Source: Tritrichomonas foetus
Taxonomy: Eukaryota > Parabasalia > Tritrichomonadida > Tritrichomonadidae
Direction: 5' to 3'
Assembly: GCA_001839685.1 (NCBI GenBank)
Contig: MLAK01001041.1
Span: 1 to 37,456 of the forward strand
Length of the DNA stretch: 37,456 nucleotides
Positions within the stretch are counted from its first letter, which is position 1. Each line of letters begins with the position of its first letter. Under the pieces are notes generated by a model that saw only the letters and a list, made by a program, of their open reading frames with translations, made no database searches and was not told the origin of the DNA. The position numbers and the translations under genes are program-made. This document shows, in pieces, positions 9,369-19,385 of the stretch.

Positions 9369-9810
9369 CTTCACTCGCATATCGATGGGGAATTATGCTG
9401 TCTATATTTCTATATTCTTTGATATTAAAAAAGTTTGTTTTTTCTTATTTTGATTATTTTATTTTATATTCTCTCAGATAAAAAACACATTTTTATTTAA
9501 ATTACCATAGAACAATTTTGTATAGACTCAATGCTTTAAAAGTAAAATAATGCTTTAAAAGTAAAATTATGTTTTATAAGTAAAATAATGCTTTGGAAGT
9601 AAAATAATGCTTTAAAAGTAAAATAATACTTTAATTATTTTTTACACTCATTATCGGTTATTGTGTAATGGCAGTCATCTATTCTTTTAATTGATGTTTT
9701 TCATGATTCAGCCACTCACGAAAAACTTGAATTAAAGTCAGTTATAATAAAAACGAATAAGATCAGATCAGAAGAAAAGATAAAGAATTATTATAATTTA
9801 TTACAACATT
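9369..9810. other. Convergent intergenic region with 19-bp tandem repeat
   Basis: This stretch lies between the 3' ends of the reticulon-like and CHD-like genes. It holds the tandem repeat at 9531-9637 and otherwise only AT-rich sequence. Confidence 0.6.
9531..9637. repeat. 19-bp tandem repeat, five full copies plus a partial
   Basis: The unit ATGCTTTAAAAGTAAAATA begins at 9531, 9550, 9569, 9588 and 9607, with a partial sixth copy at 9626. Copies 1 and 5 are identical, copy 2 differs at its last base, and copies 3 and 4 carry two or three substitutions each. It lies between the 3' ends of two convergent genes. Confidence 0.9.
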
Positions 9811-12800
9811 TTATAGGTTTGGCTTATATTCAACATCATCTGAGTCACCATCAGAAGAATCATTTCCCCATTTGATGCCGGCATCTTTTACACGTTGCTG
9901 TAGAATATCTAAAACATTTGGATGGTTTAGGCCATAAAGCCATTCACCAGAAAGTTTTGATTTCTTCATCACATCTGAAGCTTCCTTCAATCCAATGTAA
10001 GAACTAATTAGTCTCTTCCATGCATCAGTTGGAGTTATTTCAATGAACTCGTTGTCAGGTTGATCAACTGGGGAAACAATGAAAACCGGATTTGTTCCAA
10101 CAGCTTGAATTTCACAACGGTACCAGGTTTGTGGAAGCTTTTCAATACTTCTTGCAAAGAACCTCTTTGAATAAAATCCAATCGGATATGGGCATTGTTT
10201 GCTGTGGAATTCAGGAATATCAACAATTCTTCCATAATTGAAGATTTCAAGAGTTGATGATGCTTTTATAATTGTATTTGGTCTTCTAACTAGTTCAACT
10301 ATATGAACAACAAGTTTTAATCTTCCTTCAGGAGTATTTGGGAAATCTTTAGTTAATGAGTCTAACATTGTTAACCCTTCTTTTTCCCATTGTTGAACAT
10401 TTACTAAGCCGTAATTAGTCGCACATTTAATGATAAGAATCGCATCATTAATTGTCAAATTTTCAGGTAAAGTGATTTTTTCATACAATGACGGATTTTC
10501 ATATTCATAGCTGTTTAAATAAGAATAAACTTTTTCCATCAATCGACATACTAAAACCAAATTTCGGTATTGTGAATTTGAAACTTTTCCTTTGATTGGC
10601 AATGCATTTTTATAACGAGCAAATAATTCATCTGTTTGTTCATATTCATCATTTGGAATCGCCAGTGCTAGCTTTAAGACATCATTCATTGTATTGTCCA
10701 ATGTATCGATTGCAATATGTGTTAATTGGGAAAGAGAAGCAATTTTATTTATATTTGGTCTATCATTTTTAAGTAATGGAATACCAAATTGGGAAATTAT
10801 ATCGAATAAACTCATTATTTCGTCCGAATTGAGTGTTGTTTTTATATGATTGCTATTAGGATGCATATTTTCCCATTCTTCTGGCGAAATAGGTGTAAAA
10901 TCTGTTGGAAATCCTTCTGTCACGCCAAATTGTTTCTCAATATCTTCAATTAATGACATTGCGCGTTTTTCAACAAGTTTTTTAAGTTCTTTGGCTTCTT
11001 CAAACATTGAAGGAAGCTGTTTAAGGCCATATTTACTCAGAGAATATAAAAATGCATATTCAACAGCAGGTTCTTTCCAAGAAGGTTGAACATTCGGCCA
11101 AATGATTTCAGGCTTCGCTGCAAAATAAAGAGCACGTCTTAATCTAGCGAAAAATATAACATTGCTGAATAATTTCACTGCCATTTTATCAATAAGAAAT
11201 GCAGAACCACCAAATCTTCTAACAGGGCCATCGCTTGAATTATCACCAACAATTTCATTAAGATATGCCAATGTTGTTGAATTTTCAGGTGGTGCAAGTG
11301 TTAAAGCACATTTTAATAGATCTAACTGATCTTCATCACCTTCAATGTAGCCTCTATCAATCATTATATGAATTAATTGTCTTGCACGTGTGACCGAATC
11401 AGGTGTTGATAAAGCAACAGGCTTTTGTTGAGGTGGCGGCTTCAAAAATTCGTTCCAGAATTGTTTTTGTTTAGTTATATCAACAACGGCTTGATTTTCA
11501 GGAGTTTCGCCAAACTGGCAAGTTGACAGCATTTGATCAATGTTCTTTGCAAAGAATTCATCAATTATGACTTCTTCACTTTCTGAAAACATTGGTGCAA
11601 TTGAATCACGGAGCATTAATTCAATATCTTCGGCATCCATTGGCCTGAAATCACCATGTGAGCAGTATTGAAGAGGTTCTTCATCAAAACAAATTGGTCG
11701 AGCATTTGATGCATTTAGACTCATTTCATATGAGCCATTTGTGACCAATTTATATAAAGTGCCTCTCATTTCTCTTTGGAAGAAGAAAGAATCGTTATCG
11801 TAAATTATAACTTCATCGAAAATGTTTAAATCTATTTGATGGCTTCCTGGTTTCGAACTGAAAAGCATAATTGGTGTTTCATTTGTGATGTATCTTTTTA
11901 GAATGGTTTGACAATCATCAGAAGTTGTCATTGAATCAATTCTTTCAAATTCATATTCTTTATGTTTAATATATTCTTCAAGCATCTCTAAAACTTGAAC
12001 AGGTTGTGAGAAAATCATCACTCGATGACCTGACTTAATTAGCCACGGTAACATTTCGGCAACAAAATGCATTTTCCCACAACATTCAGAAAACAAATCT
12101 TTCTTCAAATCACCATTCATATCATTTGATTGTTTACTTTCACTAGAATTATTCTTACTTTCATTAGATTTATTGGCTTCATCTGATTGGTTTGATTGTG
12201 TATTTTCAGGGTTATACTTTGTCACTTCATTTATAGAATTAATGATCTTTTCATCAATTTGGTCTCGTGCTTCACGACAAAGGATTGGATGATTGATTAT
12301 TTCACGGAGTGATGAAATAAGTTCAATTAATGGAATATCAGCTTCATCTGTAATTGGTTTCATTAAAATTTCTGTTCGTTTCTTAATCAATTCTGTGTAT
12401 AAATGTTTTTGAACTTTAGATGGTTCGATCAAAATTTTGACTTCTTCTTTTCCTTTCACCGCTTCAATGATATTTGTGATATCTCTTGAAAGGAAGTATG
12501 GTTCAACCGCTTTTTTCAAAGCATCAACTTTTTCTCCTTCATATGGCTGATAAGTTTCACAGAATTCATTGAAATTACCAAAGTTTTTCTGATCAATGAA
12601 ATTCATTAAAAAGTAAATTTTATAAATATTATTTTGCTTCATCATTTCCCATTCCATCGTTAAGGTGATGTGTTCAAATGATAATTGCTTAATTAGGTTT
12701 CTAATACGACCGCGCGAGTTCCTCATTTTATATCCATCATCTGCAATTAAATAACGCCATTCAATATCAACAAAATGCTGATTAAAGTTTAAGAAATTTT

Positions 12801-14541
12801 CATAAGTGGTGATTATCACATCACATCTGATAAAATCGGGAATTACTCGACTATGTTCATCACTAACATCCATTTCATGTTCAATGATAAGTTGTCTAGA
12901 TGAAGCGATTCCAGCAAAAATAACAACATTGAAATTGCTCCAAAGTTCAAATTGTTGCTTCCAAATTGGTATTTGGTTTTGTGAAACTAAAACTAGATAG
13001 GGACCGTTTATGCCAAATTGTTTTGAAAGAAAAACAAGCATTTGAACAAGTTGTGGAATCTTCCCAATCCGGATCTCATCACCGAAAATATTAAATCGAT
13101 GTTCATACCAACATTTAATTAACCAATTTAATCCTTCCATTTGGAAGTCTTTGAAAACATCACCATTTTTTGATACTGGTCTTTCTGTAACAGTCACTAA
13201 TTGTGAAATATTTGGTCTTAACCACTTTGTTGGTATCTTTCTTGGATTCATTCGAGAATGTCGTTCTTTATAAAGAGAAATAGCTGTTGAGTTTTGGAAA
13301 TCTTCAGCTCTTTCTATACTTGACGCATCATATTCCATTTCATTCCATTTCACAAAATATTCCACATTATTGTCATTTCCTTTTGTTTCCCAGAAAATTC
13401 GATCGACTTCGAACCAGCGAGTTGAAATTTCACTATCAGGAAAGATCATTAACGATGGAATTGACAAAGATGGAATTAGTGTATGATTTTCACATTTCTG
13501 AAGATATTTTTTCAATGCCAATTCCCCACCATCATATTTAATTAATGCAATTTTATTTATGTATCGGCAATGAATAAATGCACGATCCACAAATTTGACC
13601 AAATATTGAACTTGTTGATTTTTCTGTGGAATGAAAGATTCTTTCTGGCCAATAATTTCTTGAATTACATAAAGTTCTGCTTCATCTTTATGAGAAAAAG
13701 AATCACCTAAAGTCTTAGATTTGGTTTTTTGGAGTCTCTTGAGAATTTTTGTTGGAGATGAAGAAATTTTAGCAGGAAAAATTGTTTTAGGTGATAACTG
13801 CTTAAGATTTTGATTATTATTATTAATAGTATTGTTTGTATGATTAGAAGGATTATTATTAATATTATTTGTAGTATTAGTTGGATTCGAATTATTATAA
13901 TTAATATTATTATTATTCACGTTGGTATTTACATTTGTGACTGGATGTTGATTTATATTACTTGGTATATTTTGTGAATTTTGTGTGATTTGATGAATTG
14001 CTTGAGCAATCGTTTGGTCGATCATTATTTGATTTTGCAAATTTTTTTTATTTGCAGGAGCGGCGTTTGGAATTGCTGAAGATTGTGTTGACGAATTTTG
14101 TGGTTGTGATTTATTAAGTATTTTTTCTTCAACCTCATCAGAATATTCGTATTCATATTCATAAGCATATTCGATACAATAATAATCAGAATCTGAAGCT
14201 GATTTGTGGCCTTCATTGTCGAGCTTTTTAAATTGTTGTGATTTTGGCTTGGTTTTTTTTGCGACTTCGTCTGCCGCGCTTTTCGAAAAATTATTATTAA
14301 TTAAATTATCGGCTGGCGGTCTTGGATATTTTGGGGGTCTTCCACGTCGTTTTGGCTGGGATACTGGTTGGCCGTCAGCTGTTAATTCTGGCGCATTGGC
14401 CTTTGGGCGGCCTCGTTTCTTTTTTGAAATTGTATTTTCATCATCATTGAGAATTTCTTTCCATTTGTTTTTGTCATTATACGTTGGGGGTCGTCGTGGA
14501 TTTCTCTTATCGCGGTCTAAAGTCAGGGACCAAGCACTCAT
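9811..14541 (-). CDS. CHD-like chromatin protein with degenerate ATPase and C-terminal FYR module
   Basis: 1576 residues from the ATG at 14541; the frame extends to a TTG at 14592, but ATG is preferred. Order: two AT-hooks (RGRPK about 43-47, RGRPPK about 66-71); acidic and Asn-rich linker; chromodomains at about 286-353 and 374-433; SNF2-type ATPase lobe from about 461 (FKDFQMEGLNWL); second helicase lobe about 850-940 (GHRVMIFSQP); helical, possibly SANT/SLIDE-like region; FYRN/FYRC module at about 1435-1560. The catalytic motifs are broken. Motif I reads GDEIRIGKI instead of DEMGLGKT (Lys494 kept, Thr lost). The DEAH box reads DDGY (601-604). Motif III TGTPLQN is replaced (about 625-635). 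Motif VI QARCHRIGQ is missing near 910-930. The FYR evidence is FHSKQCPYPIGFYSKRFF, the PTDAW block and LYGLNHPNVLDIL. I infer a nuclear chromatin reader or scaffold that cannot hydrolyse ATP. Stop is in TATAAAA. Confidence 0.85.
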   Translation of the reverse strand: MSAWSLTLDRDKRNPRRPPTYNDKNKWKEILNDDENTISKKKRGRPKANAPELTADGQPVSQPKRRGRPPKYPRPPADNLINNNFSKSAADEVAKKTKPKSQQFKKLDNEGHKSASDSDYYCIEYAYEYEYEYSDEVEEKILNKSQPQNSSTQSSAIPNAAPANKKNLQNQIMIDQTIAQAIHQITQNSQNIPSNINQHPVTNVNTNVNNNNINYNNSNPTNTTNNINNNPSNHTNNTINNNNQNLKQLSPKTIFPAKISSSPTKILKRLQKTKSKTLGDSFSHKDEAELYVIQEIIGQKESFIPQKNQQVQYLVKFVDRAFIHCRYINKIALIKYDGGELALKKYLQKCENHTLIPSLSIPSLMIFPDSEISTRWFEVDRIFWETKGNDNNVEYFVKWNEMEYDASSIERAEDFQNSTAISLYKERHSRMNPRKIPTKWLRPNISQLVTVTERPVSKNGDVFKDFQMEGLNWLIKCWYEHRFNIFGDEIRIGKIPQLVQMLVFLSKQFGINGPYLVLVSQNQIPIWKQQFELWSNFNVVIFAGIASSRQLIIEHEMDVSDEHSRVIPDFIRCDVIITTYENFLNFNQHFVDIEWRYLIADDGYKMRNSRGRIRNLIKQLSFEHITLTMEWEMMKQNNIYKIYFLMNFIDQKNFGNFNEFCETYQPYEGEKVDALKKAVEPYFLSRDITNIIEAVKGKEEVKILIEPSKVQKHLYTELIKKRTEILMKPITDEADIPLIELISSLREIINHPILCREARDQIDEKIINSINEVTKYNPENTQSNQSDEANKSNESKNNSSESKQSNDMNGDLKKDLFSECCGKMHFVAEMLPWLIKSGHRVMIFSQPVQVLEMLEEYIKHKEYEFERIDSMTTSDDCQTILKRYITNETPIMLFSSKPGSHQIDLNIFDEVIIYDNDSFFFQREMRGTLYKLVTNGSYEMSLNASNARPICFDEEPLQYCSHGDFRPMDAEDIELMLRDSIAPMFSESEEVIIDEFFAKNIDQMLSTCQFGETPENQAVVDITKQKQFWNEFLKPPPQQKPVALSTPDSVTRARQLIHIMIDRGYIEGDEDQLDLLKCALTLAPPENSTTLAYLNEIVGDNSSDGPVRRFGGSAFLIDKMAVKLFSNVIFFARLRRALYFAAKPEIIWPNVQPSWKEPAVEYAFLYSLSKYGLKQLPSMFEEAKELKKLVEKRAMSLIEDIEKQFGVTEGFPTDFTPISPEEWENMHPNSNHIKTTLNSDEIMSLFDIISQFGIPLLKNDRPNINKIASLSQLTHIAIDTLDNTMNDVLKLALAIPNDEYEQTDELFARYKNALPIKGKVSNSQYRNLVLVCRLMEKVYSYLNSYEYENPSLYEKITLPENLTINDAILIIKCATNYGLVNVQQWEKEGLTMLDSLTKDFPNTPEGRLKLVVHIVELVRRPNTIIKASSTLEIFNYGRIVDIPEFHSKQCPYPIGFYSKRFFARSIEKLPQTWYRCEIQAVGTNPVFIVSPVDQPDNEFIEITPTDAWKRLISSYIGLKEASDVMKKSKLSGEWLYGLNHPNVLDILQQRVKDAGIKWGNDSSDGDSDDVEYKPNL

Positions 14542-15417
14542 TTCCTTTTTGAGGCTTGCTTTATTTTTGAATAGAGCCACTTTTTCTTTCAATTTGGAAT
14601 TGAATTTGGATTCAACATTTGGCTTTTATCCTGATATTAAATCTATATTTTTCAATTTATTAACTTAATCTTAAGTTGCATCATATTTTAATGCATTAAT
14701 AAGCAATAAAATTAAGGTTATACTTGGGACGATCACTTTTTTTTCTCAAATTTACCAAAACCCATTGAAAATGAAATTCAAGAAAACCTGATTCGGAAAA
14801 AGTTTAAATCCAACAAGAAAAAGTTGCTATCGATTTATGGTCAATTATTCTGTTATGGCTAATTTAGATAGTTATTGAATCTTTCTTATCAGTATTGTTA
14901 GAAGAATAAAAGAGTATCACAGATTTGTTGACCCAGAAAAAGCTTAATACAACATATTACATGTGTCAAATAAATCACTCAAATGGAAAAAATAGATTTC
15001 GACAAATTATCAGTTAAATAAAAAATTTTAAAAAGTCCAAATGCTCAAGAATCATTGATAAAGTTCTATCAATATCGAAAACTGATAATACATAGAGAGA
15101 TGGTGAATATTTACAAACTCATATTTAAAAAGTTATTATCCACAACATTCAATTTTCACTTTTTAAAATACCTCATTGAATTCCTTCTCTGAATTAATGA
15201 AGTTCATCCTTTTTTTAGAATTCATCATTACTCAAAATGAGTATTTAAAATAAGGTTCTTTCATTAATTTATTTGGCTATAAGAATTATCATAAGTAGAG
15301 TAATTGATCCAAATTACTAGAAAATTTTCTAAAAAGCATAAAGAATCAAAAAAGTTTGAGAAAATATATAAATTTAGTAAAAAATAATAATAATAATTAT
15401 TCGCTAAAAAGAGAAAT
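14542..15417. other. AT-rich intergenic spacer
   Basis: This stretch lies upstream of the CHD-like gene and downstream of the ENTH adaptor gene. I see no gene, RNA gene or repeat of note. A CTCAAAAAGGA stretch (minus strand, 14544-14553) immediately precedes the chosen ATG of the CHD-like gene and may take the place of an Inr. Confidence 0.55.
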
Positions 15418-18400
15418 TCAGAAGAAGTCTAAAAGATCATCTTTCTTTGCTTGTTGTGAAGTGGACTTGTGCTGTGGTTGGCCACGTTGATTATTAAAAG
15501 TGCCTGATGCAGAATGTGCAGGTCTCGGTCCTGGTGTTGAAAGATCTTTGGAAAGTTCAAACATTTGTTGTAGGTTGTCTGTCGATGAGGGTGCTGGTGA
15601 ATCAAATGGATCGAACAATGAAGAATTTCCAGTACTTCCCTGGCTTGAAACAAAAGGATCACAAAGCCCAGTGGATGGTGGTGGTGTTGCCAAACTATTG
15701 TTTCCAAATGGATCATAAAGATCAACACTTGGTTGTTTTGATGCTTGTGGAGCAGGTGGTTTTCTTGCTTGTTGATTTGGCTGTTTCTGGGAAAAATCAG
15801 CAAAAGGATCGAAAAGATTATCACCACCATTATTTTGTTGTTGTTGTACTTGTGGCCTTTGTTGTTGGGGTCTTTGCTGTTGTTGTTGCTGCTGCGGTCT
15901 TTGTTGTTGCTGTTGTTGTCTCACTGGTTGTTGTTGAACTGGATTTGGCTGTGTTTGTTTTTGTGAAAAATCAGAAAATGGATCAAAAGTGTCACCTCCA
16001 GAATTAGCAGAAACTGTTAAAGGTTGTTGTTGCCTTTGTGGTGGTTTTTGTGTTTGTCTTTGCTGTTGTTGGGGACGGTTTGACTGTTGTTGTTGTCTTT
16101 GTGGTTCTGGTTTTGGTTGTGAAAAAGCAGCGAATGGATCGAAAGTATCGCCAGCTGGTGGAGGAGGGGCTGATTTTTGTGGTTGTGATTCTTGTTTCTG
16201 TTGCTGTGGTGCCTGTGCAAAGCTTTCGAATGGATCAAATATATCATTATTAGATGCGGCTACTGGTTTTATTGGTGCTTTTTGTGTTTGTTGTTGTGAT
16301 TGTGAAGAAGAAACGGAAAATGGATCAAATATATCATCCTGAGGAGCTTGTTGGTGTTGTGGCTGTGCAGGTTTGCTTGAAAAGTCTGTAAATGGATCGA
16401 AAGCGTCACCAGCTGGAGCAGAAGCTTTTACTTGTGAAGCTGGCATCTTTTGTGGCTTGTTTCCTTGCGAAATATTTGCAAATGGATCAAATGTTTCTCC
16501 TTCTTCTTGAATAGAATCGTGTTTTTGTGCAAGTTGGGGCTTTTGTTGAACTTTTTGTTGCGGTGATTGCTGTTGTTGTTGTGGTTTTGGTTGTGAGAAG
16601 TTAGAAAATGGATCAAATGTATCATCATTTGTTGAAACTTTGGAGTTTCCAGCATTTCCTGATCCACTTCCCATTGTCATGAATTGACTTTCTTTGGCCA
16701 CAGGACTAGATGCTTGCGTCTGTGATGGTGCATCAAAGATATCAAATGCATTGGCACTTGTATTCGTTTGAGGTTTAGGTGGAGTAGCAAAAACACCAGA
16801 GCTTCCTTGTGCATTATTTGATGCATTAGTTTGTGGATGTGTGATATTAGAAAATGGATCAAAAGTATCATCTTGATTAACACTTCCATTCATAGAACCG
16901 CTTCCCATTGCCGCAAAAGCATTTCCACTTCCAGCTGGACTTGCTGCTGGTTTGGATGGTTGAGATAGATTTGCAAAAGGATCAAAAGTATCATCTGTAG
17001 TGTTAGCATTTATTGTTGCATCACTGGAAAGCTGTGCAAAAGCGTTTCCACTTCCGACTGGACTTGCTACTGGCTTTGCTTGCTGTTGCGGTGCATCAAA
17101 AAGATCAAACGCATTTGCACTTGAGTTTGCTTGTGGTTTGGGTGGTTCTGCAAAAGCGTTTCCACTGTTGAGTGGTTTAACTTGATTAGAGTCGCCAAAT
17201 GGATCAAATACAGCATTATTGTTTCCACTGCTAGGCGCAGGCAAAATTTCATTATTTGATTTAACAGATTGTGAAATGTTCGAGAATGGATTAAAAGTAT
17301 CATTATTATTCATATTATTATTACTGCTTGGTGCTTGTTTACTTGGTTGTGAAATATTTGCAAATGGATCAAATGTTTCACCACTTTCATTATTTACAGT
17401 ATTAGCATTCATAGTATTTGCTGAGTTTACTTTTGGTTGTGTATAGTTAGCGAATGGATCAAATGTTTCACCATCATTATCAGCAGAAACATTATTTTGC
17501 GATTGTAGAGTAGATTGTTGCTTTGTTTGGTTTTCATCTTCAAATGAGCCAAAAAGTGCATTGTCATCATCATCCAAGTTGTCAGCACTTAGCGGCTGCA
17601 TTAATTGATCTTTTTGACGATTACTTGAATTCTGGAATGGATTATACCCATCTCCACTTCCTTTGACAGGCTCCAATGAATCATTTTCATCACCAAATAA
17701 AAGATTTTCAGATAATTCTTTTTCTTTTGATTCAATTGCACTGAATATGTCTCTTGATCTGTTTGAAACATGTTCTTCACTTTTTGAAGGTCCTCCAAAC
17801 TCGCCTAGAAGATCATTTTCATCATTATCATCATTGTTTCCATGGTCGGAACCTGATGGAAGATTAAAATCATTAAATAAACCGTTTGCCGATGATGTTT
17901 TTTGATTATTTTGTGAGCCATCATTCAAACTAGCGAATGGATCAAAAGTGCCTTCATTTGAATTTGGATTGGTTGTTGATGAAATTGGTTTAATCAAATC
18001 ATCATCATTTCCAATTTGTGCGAAACCAGCATGATCATTGATATCAGAAAAATCATCACCTAACAAATTAATTTCATTTGAATTATCATAATTAAAATCA
18101 TTTTGATCATCTCCATCAAATGAAAGCAAACTTTGTGTTTCTGCTCCATTTCTATATTGGGACGGATCTCTATTACTTCCTCCTGCAAAGGCTGCAGGCA
18201 CTCTTGGTTTATTATCGTTCTCTTCTTTTGCTGGTGAAAATGAAATCATATCATCCAGAACTTTTTGTGATGAAGTCTTTTGACCTATGTTTTGACCTCC
18301 GTTTTGCGGTTGAGTGGTGGAATTTGTGCGAGCCTGTGAAGTTTTTTGTGGGATTTTGAATTCTTCAAGTGAAAGCGATTCTGGCGAAGGAAGATTTCCG

Positions 18401-18873
18401 GTATTTAATAAATATGCATATATTTGATTTGCTGTTACATGAATCAAATTGCGATATGGATCTTTCGTAGAAACAAACGACAGTAAGGAAAGAGTTTGAA
18501 TTTCAGGAGCGTATGCGCGTGCAGCTTTGAAAAAATGATCGGATGACACTAAACAAATATAAATTAATTTGACGCATTTCAAAACGACGATCGATTTATC
18601 AGATTTATGGTCGATTGTTTTGGCTATAGCTGACATTACTTCTGCGCTCTTCTCAACTGAATTGGTAAATGTTAGAATATGTTTGATACATAAAGGATCG
18701 ATTCGCGGCGTTTGGCCGTCAGATGCTCGGCTAACTAATGCTGTTAATGTCTCTTCGAGTGTTGGCGTTTTCTGTGAGTGTTGTGATTGATGAAACCAAC
18801 TGGCTGTCATTCCAAAGTTTTGGTGCTCACAAAAGTTTGAATGAGAGATAGAAATTGACAGATTTTTGACCAT
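15418..18873 (-). CDS. ENTH/ANTH-type clathrin adaptor with FDPF repeat array
   Basis: 1151 residues from the ATG at 18873; an internal ATG at 18810 (residue 22) is also possible. Residues about 36-165 are an all-helical ENTH/ANTH/VHS-like domain, the phosphoinositide-binding module of epsin, tepsin and AP180. The rest is disordered and rich in Gln, Asn, Ser and Pro. It holds 17 DPF motifs, mostly as FDPF followed by a small residue and an S/T-Q, and two NPF motifs. DPF binds the AP-2 appendage and NPF binds EH domains. Clathrin-box-like segments include LLSFDGDD, LLGDDF, LLGEFG and the C-terminal DLLDFF. Likely role: recruiting clathrin and AP-2 to membrane during endocytosis or Golgi-endosome traffic. 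PolyQ runs lie near residues 960-1040. Epsins usually have 500-650 residues, so this tail is unusually long. Confidence 0.85.
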   Translation of the reverse strand: MVKNLSISISHSNFCEHQNFGMTASWFHQSQHSQKTPTLEETLTALVSRASDGQTPRIDPLCIKHILTFTNSVEKSAEVMSAIAKTIDHKSDKSIVVLKCVKLIYICLVSSDHFFKAARAYAPEIQTLSLLSFVSTKDPYRNLIHVTANQIYAYLLNTGNLPSPESLSLEEFKIPQKTSQARTNSTTQPQNGGQNIGQKTSSQKVLDDMISFSPAKEENDNKPRVPAAFAGGSNRDPSQYRNGAETQSLLSFDGDDQNDFNYDNSNEINLLGDDFSDINDHAGFAQIGNDDDLIKPISSTTNPNSNEGTFDPFASLNDGSQNNQKTSSANGLFNDFNLPSGSDHGNNDDNDENDLLGEFGGPSKSEEHVSNRSRDIFSAIESKEKELSENLLFGDENDSLEPVKGSGDGYNPFQNSSNRQKDQLMQPLSADNLDDDDNALFGSFEDENQTKQQSTLQSQNNVSADNDGETFDPFANYTQPKVNSANTMNANTVNNESGETFDPFANISQPSKQAPSSNNNMNNNDTFNPFSNISQSVKSNNEILPAPSSGNNNAVFDPFGDSNQVKPLNSGNAFAEPPKPQANSSANAFDLFDAPQQQAKPVASPVGSGNAFAQLSSDATINANTTDDTFDPFANLSQPSKPAASPAGSGNAFAAMGSGSMNGSVNQDDTFDPFSNITHPQTNASNNAQGSSGVFATPPKPQTNTSANAFDIFDAPSQTQASSPVAKESQFMTMGSGSGNAGNSKVSTNDDTFDPFSNFSQPKPQQQQQSPQQKVQQKPQLAQKHDSIQEEGETFDPFANISQGNKPQKMPASQVKASAPAGDAFDPFTDFSSKPAQPQHQQAPQDDIFDPFSVSSSQSQQQTQKAPIKPVAASNNDIFDPFESFAQAPQQQKQESQPQKSAPPPPAGDTFDPFAAFSQPKPEPQRQQQQSNRPQQQQRQTQKPPQRQQQPLTVSANSGGDTFDPFSDFSQKQTQPNPVQQQPVRQQQQQQRPQQQQQQQRPQQQRPQVQQQQNNGGDNLFDPFADFSQKQPNQQARKPPAPQASKQPSVDLYDPFGNNSLATPPPSTGLCDPFVSSQGSTGNSSLFDPFDSPAPSSTDNLQQMFELSKDLSTPGPRPAHSASGTFNNQRGQPQHKSTSQQAKKDDLLDFF

Positions 18874-19385
18874 TATACTTTTTTGAATTTATATTTGTTT
18901 GCTCATTTTCAAAAGTTACTCTGTTCAAAATCTAAACTTCAGATCAAGTTTTAGCTTCACGCATATGGTAGAAGTGTGATGCAAGACTATGAAACATGGT
19001 CAATAATGTACTTTGAACAAATTTGATCAATTTTAAAACTTCATATCAAAATAATCGAATCGAATATTGAAATCTTTATTTTTATTTCAATTTAAATATT
19101 CACCAACAATCTATTATTACTCAAGTCTATGATATACGAAAATTTTAGAATTAAGAAACTTTCAAAAATGGAAACCAGAAAAAATGAAAACTTTCAAAAA
19201 TGGAAACAAATGAGAGATATCACATATTGATTATAAAAATAAATAATATTTACTATATATCTCTTATATGCTTACATGTAATTATATTACCGATCAATTT
19301 TCTTTTTTTGTTTTCATTTTCTGAAAGAAATTTAATTTCAGTCATTGTATTTACAATTCATTCACTTTCAATTGAAAGAAGGTAG
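18874..19385. other. Intergenic spacer with a 20-bp direct repeat
   Basis: AAACTTTCAAAAATGGAAAC occurs exactly at 19156-19175 and again at 19188-19207 (period 32). No gene is visible. The stretch lies between the start of the ENTH adaptor gene and the 3' end of the MATE gene. Confidence 0.6.

Noticed and set aside
14542..14592. N-terminal extension of the CHD-like protein from a TTG.
   Set aside because: Non-ATG initiation is not expected here and the in-frame ATG at 14541 starts a plausible protein.
15507..16342. Plus-strand Val/Cys-rich open frames opposite the ENTH adaptor tail.
   Set aside because: They are complements of the CAA-rich polyglutamine tract and have no promoter.
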